A stretch of 64,000 nt of DNA from Tardibacter chloracetimidivorans. Its GTDB lineage: Bacteria; Pseudomonadota; Alphaproteobacteria; Sphingomonadales; Sphingomonadaceae. Both the position numbers and the translations under genes were made by a program. Under the pieces are notes generated by a model. That model had not been told where the DNA came from, made no database searches, and saw only the letters and a program-made list of their open reading frames with translations. Positions 31,014 through 39,232 of this stretch are shown piece after piece (within the stretch, counting starts at the first letter, position 1; the number at the start of each line of letters is the position of its first letter). Location: NCBI RefSeq assembly GCF_001890385.1, contig NZ_CP018221.1:2405501-2469500 (forward strand), written 5' to 3'.

Positions 31014-32387
31014 ATGGCAAAGCTGTTGAAGACCTATGTCTGCCAGTCCTGCGGTGCGGCCAGTTCCAAATGGCAGGGACAGTGCGCCGATTGCGGATCA
31101 TGGAACACGATGGTGGAGGAGAGCGCCCCCGCAGCCTCACCCTTTGCCCAAAAGCATCATCTGCAAAAGGGCGGCCGCAGGCTTTCCCTAGAGGCGCTGA
31201 ACGTCGAGACGGCCCTTCCAAAACGGCTTTCCACCGGCATAGGCGAGCTTGACCGCGCGCTTGGCGGAGGGCTGGTGGCCGGTTCGGCGACGCTGATCGG
31301 CGGCGATCCGGGCATCGGCAAATCGACCCTGCTGCTGCAGGCCGCAGGGCTGATCGCGCGTGCGGGACCGGCCGTGGTCTATGTCTCGGGCGAGGAAGCG
31401 GCCGACCAGGTGCGGCTGCGCGCCCACAGGCTTGGGCTGGGCAATGCGCCGGTGCGGCTTGCGGCGGCGACTTCGGTGCGCGACATATTGACGACGCTCG
31501 GCGACGGCGCGGCACCCGCGCTGCTCATCATCGATTCGATCCAGACCATGCATTCCGATCTGCTGGAAGGCGCGCCGGGCACCGTGTCGCAGGTGCGCGC
31601 CGCCGCTCAGGAGCTGATCCGCTATGCCAAGGAAACGGGCACAGCGCTGGTGCTGGTCGGCCATGTCACCAAGGACGGACAGATCGCAGGCCCGCGCGTG
31701 CTGGAGCACATGGTCGACACCGTTCTCTATTTCGAGGGCGAGCGCAGCCACCAGTATCGCGTGCTGCGGGCGGTGAAGAACCGTTTCGGCGGCACCGACG
31801 AGATCGGCGTCTTCGCGATGGCGGCCGAAGGGCTGACCGAAGTCTCCAATCCTTCCTCGCTTTTCCTCACCCATCGCGACGAGGCGGTCTCCGGGGCCGT
31901 CGTCTTCCCCGCGCTGGAAGGCACCCGGCCGGTGCTGGTGGAAATACAGGCGCTGGTCGTGCGGCTTGCAAGCGGCGCGACCCCCAGGCGCGCGGTCGTC
32001 GGCTGGGATTCGGGACGGCTGGCGATGGTGCTTGCAGTGCTTGAGGCGCGCTGCGGGCTGAGCTTTTCATCATGCGAGGTCTATCTCAACGTCGCAGGCG
32101 GGCTTCGCGTCTCCGATCCGGCGGCCGATCTGGCGGTTGCGGCGGCGCTCGTATCCGCCCTTGCCGAAAGGCCGCTGGCGACAGACGCCGTGGCGTTCGG
32201 CGAACTGGCGCTGTCGGGCGAACTGCGACCCGTCGGCCATGCGGGGCTGCGGCTGAAGGAGGCGGCGAAGCTGGGCTTCGGACGCGCCCTTATGCCCACC
32301 AACGGAGAGGTGAAGGCGGAAGGCCTGTCGCTCTCCCGCTTTCGCACGCTGGGCCAGCTCGTTGACCATCTGCTGGGGCGCGGCTAG
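31014..32387 (+). CDS. radA: DNA repair protein RadA
   Basis: A 457-residue RecA-like branch-migration ATPase. The N-terminal zinc finger is CQSCG...CADCG, then Walker A GGDPGIGKSTLLLQ, the RadA motif KNRFGGTDEIGVF, and a C-terminal Lon-like domain (CEVYLNVAGGLRVSDPAADLA). The start MAKLLKTYVCQSCG is standard; the open frame extends 30 codons upstream without similarity. cvpA follows after 9 bp. Confidence 0.96.
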   Translation: MAKLLKTYVCQSCGAASSKWQGQCADCGSWNTMVEESAPAASPFAQKHHLQKGGRRLSLEALNVETALPKRLSTGIGELDRALGGGLVAGSATLIGGDPGIGKSTLLLQAAGLIARAGPAVVYVSGEEAADQVRLRAHRLGLGNAPVRLAAATSVRDILTTLGDGAAPALLIIDSIQTMHSDLLEGAPGTVSQVRAAAQELIRYAKETGTALVLVGHVTKDGQIAGPRVLEHMVDTVLYFEGERSHQYRVLRAVKNRFGGTDEIGVFAMAAEGLTEVSNPSSLFLTHRDEAVSGAVVFPALEGTRPVLVEIQALVVRLASGATPRRAVVGWDSGRLAMVLAVLEARCGLSFSSCEVYLNVAGGLRVSDPAADLAVAAALVSALAERPLATDAVAFGELALSGELRPVGHAGLRLKEAAKLGFGRALMPTNGEVKAEGLSLSRFRTLGQLVDHLLGRG

Positions 32388-32396
32388 CAGCAGGCG

Positions 32397-33065
32397 ATGA
32401 CCGACGCCGGATCGCTGACCGCAATGGATATCATCGTGCTGCTGCTGGTGGGCGGCGGCATCGTCTTCGGCGTGGTCCGGGGCTTCGTCACCGAAGTGCT
32501 GTCGCTGATGGCATGGGTCGCCGCCGTCATGGCGCTGCGCCTGTTCTACACGCCCGCAAGCGCATGGGCCGCCGAAGCCACGGGCACCGAAGCGGGTGGG
32601 GCGGTTCTGGCTTTCGCCGGGCTGTTCTTCGGCGCGTTCATCGTCTTTCGCATCATCGCCAACCAGCTCGGCAGCCGGACGCGCCAGTCTGTGGTCGGGC
32701 CGATCGACCGGCTGCTGGGGGGTGGTTTCGGGGCGCTGAAAGGCCTGATCGGCGCGAGCCTGCTGTTTCTCGCCGCGCATCTCGGCCATGAAATGCTTTG
32801 GGGCAGCGACGATCCGCCCGAATGGCTGGAGGCCAGCCGCACCTCGCCGCTGCTGAAGATCAGTTCGCGGCTGATCGTCGATTTCGTCGAGGAACGGCGG
32901 GAAGCCGCGCGGACGGACGATGATTCTCCCGCCAAGGAGGAGAAGCGCCCGGAGAAAAAACCGCGCACATCGCCGGACCGCAGCAAGGAAGACCGGGGCT
33001 ATACGCCCGGCGAGCGGCAGCGGCTGGAAGAGCTGCTGGATGCCGCCAACGCGCTCGACACCTGA
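32397..33065 (+). CDS. cvpA: CvpA family membrane protein
   Basis: A 222-residue protein with about four transmembrane helices. It starts MDIIVLLLVGGGIVFGVVRG (after nine extra residues), followed by a charged, Lys/Glu/Arg-rich C-terminal tail from about residue 165. E. coli CvpA is linked to colicin V production and envelope stress tolerance. It is positioned between radA and cysS, all on one strand with short gaps, suggesting one transcript. Confidence 0.9.
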   Translation: MTDAGSLTAMDIIVLLLVGGGIVFGVVRGFVTEVLSLMAWVAAVMALRLFYTPASAWAAEATGTEAGGAVLAFAGLFFGAFIVFRIIANQLGSRTRQSVVGPIDRLLGGGFGALKGLIGASLLFLAAHLGHEMLWGSDDPPEWLEASRTSPLLKISSRLIVDFVEERREAARTDDDSPAKEEKRPEKKPRTSPDRSKEDRGYTPGERQRLEELLDAANALDT

Positions 33066-33077
33066 TATAGGCCGCGC

Positions 33078-34517
33078 ATGACGATTCGCCTCTACGACAC
33101 AATGGCGCGCGAGAAGCGGGCCTTCGAGCCTGCCGATCCTTCGCGCGTGACCATGTATGTGTGCGGGCCGACCGTCTACAATCGCGCGCATATCGGCAAT
33201 GCAAGGCCCGCCGTGGTGTTCGACGTGCTCGCCCGGCTGCTGAGGCACCGATATGGCGAGGATGCGCTGGTCTATGCGCGCAACGTCACCGACGTGGACG
33301 ACAAGATCAACGCCGCCGCCGCCGCCGAGGGCGTCGACATCTCGGTCGTGACGGCGCGCTATGAAAAGCATTATCTGGACGACATGGCGGCGCTTGGCGT
33401 CGCGCCGCCCGATGTCGCGCCGCGCGCCACCGCGCACATTGACGAGATGATCGCCATGATCGCGCGGCTGATCGAGAGCGGCCATGCCTATGCGGCCGAG
33501 GGCCATGTGCTGTTCCATGTGCCGTCGGACCCCGACTATGGCCAGCTTTCGCGCCGCACGCGCGAGGCGATGCAGGCGGGCGCGCGGGTGGAAATTGCCC
33601 CGTTCAAGCGCGACGCGGCGGATTTCGTGCTGTGGAAGCCGTCGCCGGACGATCTTCCCGGCTGGGAGTCGCCCTGGGGACGCGGGCGGCCGGGCTGGCA
33701 TATCGAATGCTCGGCGATGATCGAGAAGCATCTGGGCGAGACGATCGACATCCACGCGGGCGGGCAGGACCTGATCTTCCCGCACCATGAGAACGAGATC
33801 GCGCAGAGCCGCTGCGCCCACCATGGCGCGCCGCTCGCCCGCTACTGGATGCACAACGGCTTTGTCTCGATGGACACCGAGAAGATGTCGAAGTCGCTCG
33901 GCAACGTCGTCACCGTCGCCGATCTGCTGGCGGCCGGCCACAAGGGCGAAACGCTGCGGCTGGCCCTGCTTTCCGCCCATTACCGCCAGCCGCTGGACTG
34001 GAATGATGCGCTGCTGGAGCAATCGAAGGCGACGCTGGATTACTTTTACCGACTGCTTCGGGACTCTGCTTCGGACGCGGAGTTATTTGATCCCTTAGCG
34101 GGAGATGATGAGATCAATGCTGAAATCCACATCGGATTTGAGCTGGCACTCAGTGATGACTTGAACACGCCCGCAGCAATCGCATATCTCTACGATCTGG
34201 GCTCATCCCTTGCACAAACCATTGAATCTAAAAAGAAATGTTCGCCCGGACAGGCGCAGATGTATTCAGCTGCGGTAGCACATAATCGACGAGATCTAGT
34301 AAGAGCAGCTGAATTAGTCGGTTTGCTTACAAGCGACCCAAATCGATGGTTCCACGGCGACGGCGACGACAGCGCCATCGGCGCCGCCATTGCCGCCCGC
34401 AATGAAGCGCGCAAGGCGAGGAACTTTGCCGAGGCCGACCGCATCCGCGACGAGCTGAAGGCGCAAGGGATCGAGCTGGAGGACGGCCCTGAAGGCACAA
34501 GCTGGCGCCGGGCGTGA
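33078..34517 (+). CDS. cysS: Cysteinyl-tRNA synthetase
   Basis: A 479-residue class I aminoacyl-tRNA synthetase. The N-terminal zinc and active-site region is [19 protein letters not shown] (HIGH variant HIGN), with other zinc ligands in GWHIECSAM and HHENEIAQS, and [11 protein letters not shown]. The enzyme is complete. About 34040-34350 (residues about 320-425, C-terminal helical region) is clearly AT-richer, with TTA, CTA, AGA and ATA codons rare elsewhere here; the frame stays open and GC-rich sequence resumes before the end. The repeat island begins 23 bp after the stop. Confidence 0.97.
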   Translation: MTIRLYDTMAREKRAFEPADPSRVTMYVCGPTVYNRAHIGNARPAVVFDVLARLLRHRYGEDALVYARNVTDVDDKINAAAAAEGVDISVVTARYEKHYLDDMAALGVAPPDVAPRATAHIDEMIAMIARLIESGHAYAAEGHVLFHVPSDPDYGQLSRRTREAMQAGARVEIAPFKRDAADFVLWKPSPDDLPGWESPWGRGRPGWHIECSAMIEKHLGETIDIHAGGQDLIFPHHENEIAQSRCAHHGAPLARYWMHNGFVSMDTEKMSKSLGNVVTVADLLAAGHKGETLRLALLSAHYRQPLDWNDALLEQSKATLDYFYRLLRDSASDAELFDPLAGDDEINAEIHIGFELALSDDLNTPAAIAYLYDLGSSLAQTIESKKKCSPGQAQMYSAAVAHNRRDLVRAAELVGLLTSDPNRWFHGDGDDSAIGAAIAARNEARKARNFAEADRIRDELKAQGIELEDGPEGTSWRRA

Positions 34518-34540
34518 CGCGCCGCGTCCGTCCCCTTTCC

Positions 34541-34570
34541 GTCATGCTGAACTTGTTTCAGCATCCATGA
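34541..34570 (+). repeat. REP-like palindrome 1
   Basis: Core 34544-34564: ATGCTGAA and TTCAGCAT separated by CTTGT, then CCATGA. It matches palindrome 3 with one difference. Its reverse complement matches palindromes 2 and 4 except at two compensating stem pairs and a few flanking bases. It lies 23 bp after the cysS stop and faces palindrome 2, so the two form an inverted pair. Confidence 0.85.
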
Positions 34571-34599
34571 TCACGGCGTTTGCCGGTTCTCATCCCACG

Positions 34600-34636
34600 G
34601 CGTTCATGGGTCCTGAAACAAGTTCAGGACGACGAT
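34600..34636 (-). repeat. REP-like palindrome 2, abutting the GIY-YIG start codon
   Basis: Core 34611-34629: TCCTGAA-ACAAG-TTCAGGA. A 37-bp stretch ending in the start codon is identical at 35421-35457. The right arm supplies AGGA, 5-6 nt before the ATG at 34635, as the apparent ribosome site of the nuclease gene. Orientation is opposite to palindrome 1. Confidence 0.85.
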
Positions 34637-34952
34637 GAGCCGACAAATGGAGCGCCAACCCGCCGTCTACATCCTCGCCAGCGGCAAGCACGGCACGCTT
34701 TATATCGGCGTGACATCGAACCTCATGCAGCGGCTGTACCAGCACCGAACGGGCACGCTGGTTGGCTTCACGAAACGATATGAGGTTCATCACCTCGTCC
34801 ACTTCGAGATGTTCGACGACATGAGCCTCGCCATTGCGCGCGAGAAACAGTTGAAACGCTGGCACCGCGACTGGAAGATCAACCTTATCGAGCGGGACAA
34901 TCCCGAGTGGCGCGACCTTGCGATTGAACTGGGGTTCCGGTCTCTTCGCTAG
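34635..34952 (+). CDS. Single-domain GIY-YIG nuclease
   Basis: A 105-residue GIY-YIG endonuclease-fold protein. The first strand is AVYILAS (Tyr12), the second is TLYIGVTS (Tyr23, YIG), the catalytic Arg is probably Arg33 in NLMQRLYQHR and the metal-binding Glu is probably Glu70 in AIAREKQLKRW. There are no other domains, so target recognition must lie in the same small fold. Its ATG and ribosome site are embedded in palindrome 2 and palindrome 3 follows 13 bp after its stop, so it is bracketed by inverted repeats. It may act on these palindromes, which is inferred. An ordinary chromosomal UPF0213-like protein is the alternative. Confidence 0.88.
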   Translation: MSRQMERQPAVYILASGKHGTLYIGVTSNLMQRLYQHRTGTLVGFTKRYEVHHLVHFEMFDDMSLAIAREKQLKRWHRDWKINLIERDNPEWRDLAIELGFRSLR

Positions 34953-34965
34953 CATCACCGAACTT

Positions 34966-34995
34966 GTCATGCTGGACTTGTTTCAGCATCCATGA
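34966..34995 (+). repeat. REP-like palindrome 3
   Basis: Core 34969-34989 is ATGCTGGA-CTTGT-TTCAGCAT, one base different from palindrome 1. Same orientation as palindrome 1. It lies 13 bp after the GIY-YIG stop and 74 bp before the orphan ORF. Confidence 0.85.
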
Positions 34996-35068
34996 ACACT
35001 GCCGGAGGGCTTCGCTATCTGAAAGGTTTTCGTGATACCCCTAGCCGTCACGTGCGGAAGGGCAATCC

Positions 35069-35437
35069 ATGACTAAACTCAACTGGGACAAGGTTTCGCT
35101 GAGAATGCGAGATCCAGCGCGCGCGCAACAAACAAACGATATTCTCGCGCCCGACGAGATAATGACTAAGATCGAGGACTTGAGCGCAAGGGAGCGGCGA
35201 TCCGTTGCCAAAATCGAAGCAAAGCGCGCCACTCTAAGGGCAGCGCTCAAAGCCGAAGAAAGCAAGCGCCGGGCAAAACGAAGGGCGAAGCGCAAAGCTA
35301 TACTTCGAGAGGATGCGGAACGCGCCGCCCGGCTGCGAGGGGAGAGTGAAGCCCGCCGCCGCGAGCGGGAATCTGGGCAGACGGGCATGGGCCCCCCAGA
35401 TATTATATCGGCTACCCACCGCGTTCATGGGTCCTGA
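35069..35437 (+). CDS. Orphan, highly charged coiled-coil protein between palindromes 3 and 4
   Basis: A 122-residue frame with AAGGG 7 nt before the ATG. The N-terminal 40 residues are mixed; residues about 40-105 are almost all Lys, Arg, Glu and Ala (ESKRRAKRRAKRKAI), likely a long helix. I do not recognise a family. Base composition is AT-richer than the flanking core genes. The last residues (HRVHGS) and the stop codon lie inside palindrome 4, so the repeat appears to have supplied its current end. It could be a decayed or non-expressed frame. Confidence 0.45.
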   Translation: MTKLNWDKVSLRMRDPARAQQTNDILAPDEIMTKIEDLSARERRSVAKIEAKRATLRAALKAEESKRRAKRRAKRKAILREDAERAARLRGESEARRRERESGQTGMGPPDIISATHRVHGS

Positions 35438-35457
35438 AACAAGTTCAGGACGACGAT
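35421..35457 (-). repeat. REP-like palindrome 4
   Basis: Identical over 37 bp to palindrome 2, with core TCCTGAA-ACAAG-TTCAGGA at 35432-35450. It runs directly into the decayed GIY-YIG copy, where the start codon ATG has become ATA. It also provides the stop codon of the orphan ORF. Confidence 0.85.
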
Positions 35458-35602
35458 AAGGCGGCAAATAGAACGCCAACCTGCGGTAAAACGAGAAAAA
35501 CAGTTGAAGCTATGGCATCGGGGCTGGAAGATCGACCTGATCGAACAGGATGGACCGGACTGGAACGATCTTGCGCCGGAGTGGGGGTTCGAGCCGAACT
35601 GA
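35456..35602 (+). pseudogene. Decayed copy of the GIY-YIG nuclease gene
   Basis: 49 codons that align with both ends of the intact gene. RRQIERQPAV matches SRQMERQPAV, and REKQLKLWHRGWKIDLIEQD matches REKQLKRWHRDWKINLIERD, down to WGFEPN. About 56 codons between them are missing in frame, removing both tyrosine motifs and the arginine. The start is ATA. It therefore cannot be an active nuclease. It ends 10 bp before the symporter start. Confidence 0.85.
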
Positions 35603-35612
35603 GGGAGGCCCG

Positions 35613-36905
35613 ATGAAGACGACGCGTCGCAGGATTCCGCTCCACACGCAAATGGCGGTCGGCTTTGCCGTCGGGCTTGTCGCGGGGCTGATCGTCCATG
35701 TCACCGCACCCGGCGCGCCCTGGGTGGAGACGCTCACCACCTATGTCACCCAGCCGATCGGGCAGATCTTCCTTCGGCTGCTGTTCATGCTGGTGCTGCC
35801 GCTGCTGTTCTCTGCCTTGGTCATCGGCGTGGCGGAAATGGGGGACATCGGCTCGCTGGGCCGCGTCGGCTGGAAGACGCTCGCCTATACGGTGCTTGTA
35901 TCCGGCATCGGCGTGGTGATCGCGCTGACGCTCGTCAATCTGCTGCGGCCGGGCGACGGCATCGACCCGGAGTTCGCGCGGACGATGCTTGCGAGTGCGG
36001 GAGACGGGGCGAAGGCGATCGTCTCCACCTCGCGCGAGGCGCCCACCGGGCTGGATGCGCTGCTCAATATCGTGCCGACCAACATCATAGGAGCTGCCGG
36101 CAGCAACGACATTCTTGCCGTCATGTTCTTCGCCCTCCTCTTCGGCATCGGGCTGGTGATGGTCGACACGCCCGAGACGCGGACGCTGCAATTGATGATC
36201 GGCGGCCTGTTCGAGGTGATGATGAGACTGATCGGCCTTGTCATCCGCCTCGCGCCCCTTGCCATCGCCTGCTTCATGTTCAATCTCGCCGCACTTTTCG
36301 GCTGGGAGTTGATCGGCCGCCTGAGCGCCTATGTGGGCGTCGTGCTGCTTGCGCTCAGCCTGCACATGATCGTGGTCTATTCGCTGGCGGTGCGCTTCCT
36401 CGGCCGCATGTCGCCCGTCAATTTCTTCCGGGGCAGCCAGGAGGCGATGGTGATGGCGTTCGCCACCGCATCGTCCAACGCAACGCTCCCCACCGCGCTT
36501 CGCGTGGCCGAGCACAATCTGGGCCTGCCGCGCAAGGTTGCGCGCTTCGTCCTCACCATCGGGGCGACCGCCAACCAGAACGGCACCGCCATATTCGAAG
36601 GGATCACGGTGCTGTTCCTCGCCCAGTTCTTCGGCGTCGAGCTTGGCCTTGGGCAGCAGGTGACGGTCCTTCTCATCTGCATACTGGGCGGCATCGGCAC
36701 GGCGGGCGTGCCCGCGGGATCGCTTCCGGTGATCGCCTTGATCCTGGGCATGGTCGGCGTGCCGCCCGAAGGCATCGGGCTGGTGCTCGGAGTCGACCGC
36801 TTCCTCGACATGTGCCGGACGACGCTGAACGTCACGGGCGATCTGGCGGCGGCCGTGGTGGTGTCGCGCGGCGAGGTGGACACCCCGGACGACGGCATCG
36901 TCTGA
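35613..36905 (+). CDS. Dicarboxylate/amino acid:cation symporter (DAACS family)
   Basis: A 430-residue transporter. AGGG/GGAGG precedes the ATG. The fold markers are the serine-rich [20 protein letters not shown] (hairpin 1 region), [13 protein letters not shown] (variant of NMDGTA) and [17 protein letters not shown]. The C-terminal helix has [18 protein letters not shown], with the substrate-binding Asp/Arg/Asn region. It would import C4-dicarboxylates or acidic/neutral amino acids with Na+ or H+. An upstream in-frame start overlaps the GIY-YIG relic and is disfavoured. Confidence 0.93.
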   Translation: MKTTRRRIPLHTQMAVGFAVGLVAGLIVHVTAPGAPWVETLTTYVTQPIGQIFLRLLFMLVLPLLFSALVIGVAEMGDIGSLGRVGWKTLAYTVLVSGIGVVIALTLVNLLRPGDGIDPEFARTMLASAGDGAKAIVSTSREAPTGLDALLNIVPTNIIGAAGSNDILAVMFFALLFGIGLVMVDTPETRTLQLMIGGLFEVMMRLIGLVIRLAPLAIACFMFNLAALFGWELIGRLSAYVGVVLLALSLHMIVVYSLAVRFLGRMSPVNFFRGSQEAMVMAFATASSNATLPTALRVAEHNLGLPRKVARFVLTIGATANQNGTAIFEGITVLFLAQFFGVELGLGQQVTVLLICILGGIGTAGVPAGSLPVIALILGMVGVPPEGIGLVLGVDRFLDMCRTTLNVTGDLAAAVVVSRGEVDTPDDGIV

Positions 36906-36946
36906 GCGCTCTCGACCTGCACCCCAACCATGCTAGAGCCTATGCT

Positions 36947-37741
36947 ATGAAGCAGTATCTCGACCTTGTCCGCCACATCCTCGAGAACGGCGTCGAGCAG
37001 CACGACCGCACGGGCGTGGGCACGCGCGCGGTGTTCGGCTATCAGATGCGCTTTTCCATGGCCGACGGCTTTCCGCTCGTCACCACCAAGAAGCTGCACC
37101 TGCGCTCAATCATCCATGAGCTGCTCTGGTTCCTGAACGGCGACACCAACGTGCGCTATCTTCAGGAAAACAAGGTCCGCATCTGGGATGAATGGGCCGC
37201 CAGCGACGGCGAGCTTGGCCCCGTCTACGGCAAGCAGTGGCGGCGCTGGGAAACGCCGGGCGGCGGCAGCGTCGATCAGATCCAGGCGCTGGTGGATGAA
37301 ATCAGGGCAAGGCCCGCCTCGCGCCGCCAGATCGTGAGCGCGTGGAACGTCGCGGACATGCCGCAGATGGCGCTCGCGCCCTGCCATTGCCTGTTTCAGA
37401 CATCGGTGATGGAGGGCAGGCTGAGCCTGCAGCTGTACCAGCGTTCGTGCGACGTCTTCCTTGGCCTGCCCTTCAACATCGCGAGCTATGCGCTGCTGCT
37501 GCACATGCTGGCGCAGCAATGCGATCTGGAACCGGGCGAGTTCATCTGGACGGGCGGCGACACGCATATCTACAGCAACCACATGGAGCAGGTGCGGCTG
37601 CAACTGACGCGCGAACCGCTGCCGCTGCCGCGGCTGGAACTGAAACGCCGCCCCCCCGCTATCGACGCCTATCGATATGAGGATTTCGAGATCATCGGCT
37701 ATGAAGCGCATCCGCACATCGCCGGAGAGGTGGCGGTCTAG
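36947..37741 (+). CDS. thyA: Thymidylate synthase
   Basis: A 264-residue ThyA converting dUMP to dTMP with methylenetetrahydrofolate. [23 protein letters not shown] is the standard start. The catalytic Cys lies in LAPCHCLFQ, the dUMP phosphate site in [15 protein letters not shown] and ASYALLLHM. folA begins on the next base after its stop, coupling dTMP production to recycling of the dihydrofolate it makes. Confidence 0.98.
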   Translation: MKQYLDLVRHILENGVEQHDRTGVGTRAVFGYQMRFSMADGFPLVTTKKLHLRSIIHELLWFLNGDTNVRYLQENKVRIWDEWAASDGELGPVYGKQWRRWETPGGGSVDQIQALVDEIRARPASRRQIVSAWNVADMPQMALAPCHCLFQTSVMEGRLSLQLYQRSCDVFLGLPFNIASYALLLHMLAQQCDLEPGEFIWTGGDTHIYSNHMEQVRLQLTREPLPLPRLELKRRPPAIDAYRYEDFEIIGYEAHPHIAGEVAV

Positions 37742-38236
<495 letters not shown>

Positions 38237-38279
38237 CGGCGATTGTTCTCCCGCCGCTCTGTTCCTATAGACCCCGCCC

Positions 38280-39206
38280 ATGGAACGTCTGAACGGCAGC
38301 GCGAACATTGTCGGCAAGCATCGCGGCGGCGTGATTGCGCTGGGCAATTTCGACGGATTCCATCAGGGCCATCAAGCCGTGGTTGGGCGCGCGCTAGAGC
38401 TTGCCCGCCGACAGGGCGTATCGGCCCTGATCGGCACGTTCGACCCGCATCCCGCCCAATATTTCAACCCCTCCGGTCCGCCGTTCGAGCTGACGAACAT
38501 GGACCAGCGGCTTGCGCTGCTGGAGGCGTTCGGCATCGACGCGGCCGTCATCTTCCACTTCGACGAAGGTCTTGCCGAAGCGTCGCCCGCGGCGTTCGTC
38601 ACCGACTGGCTGGCAAGCGGGCTTGGCGTCGGCGGCGTGGTGACGGGCCATGATTTCACCTTCGGCCACGACAGGCGCGGCGACATCGCCCTTCTCGACA
38701 GGCTCTGCGCCGATATGGGGATCGAGGCGGAGGCCGTGCCCGCGCTGGCCGACGGCGGCGGCGTGATTTCATCCTCCCGCATCCGCGCGGCGCTGAAGGC
38801 GGGCGACATTGCGACCGCCACCCGGCTTTTGACGCGGCCCTTCACGATCGAGGGCGAGGTCGGCCATGGCGACAAGCTGGGCCGCACCATCGGCTTTCCC
38901 ACCGCCAATGTGAGTCTGGGCGACTATGCGCGCCCGGCCTATGGCGTTTATGCGGTGCGCTGCCGCCTGGCCGACGGGCGGATGTTCGACGGGGCCGCGA
39001 ACATCGGCATACGCCCGATGTTCAATCCGCCGAAGGAACTGCTGGAGGTGCATCTGTTCGATTTTTCCGGCGACCTTTACGGCCAGAAGATCGCAGTCGA
39101 GCTGCACCATTATCTGAGGCCCGAAGCGGAGTTCGATGGGCTTGAGGCGCTGACCGAACACATAAAGACCGATTGCGCGCGGGCCAAGGAACTGCTTGCC
39201 GGGTGA
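38280..39206 (+). CDS. ribF: Bifunctional riboflavin kinase/FAD synthetase
   Basis: A 308-residue protein. The N-terminal FAD synthetase has the nucleotidyl-transferase site ALGNFDGFHQGHQAVV and GTFDPHPAQYF. The C-terminal riboflavin kinase has LGRTIGFPTANVSL and GVYAVRC. It makes FMN and FAD. Complete. It lies between folA and ileS as in many alphaproteobacteria. Confidence 0.96.
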   Translation: MERLNGSANIVGKHRGGVIALGNFDGFHQGHQAVVGRALELARRQGVSALIGTFDPHPAQYFNPSGPPFELTNMDQRLALLEAFGIDAAVIFHFDEGLAEASPAAFVTDWLASGLGVGGVVTGHDFTFGHDRRGDIALLDRLCADMGIEAEAVPALADGGGVISSSRIRAALKAGDIATATRLLTRPFTIEGEVGHGDKLGRTIGFPTANVSLGDYARPAYGVYAVRCRLADGRMFDGAANIGIRPMFNPPKELLEVHLFDFSGDLYGQKIAVELHHYLRPEAEFDGLEALTEHIKTDCARAKELLAG

Positions 39207-39232
39207 GGTAGCAGGCCTTAATCGCGGCGGGC

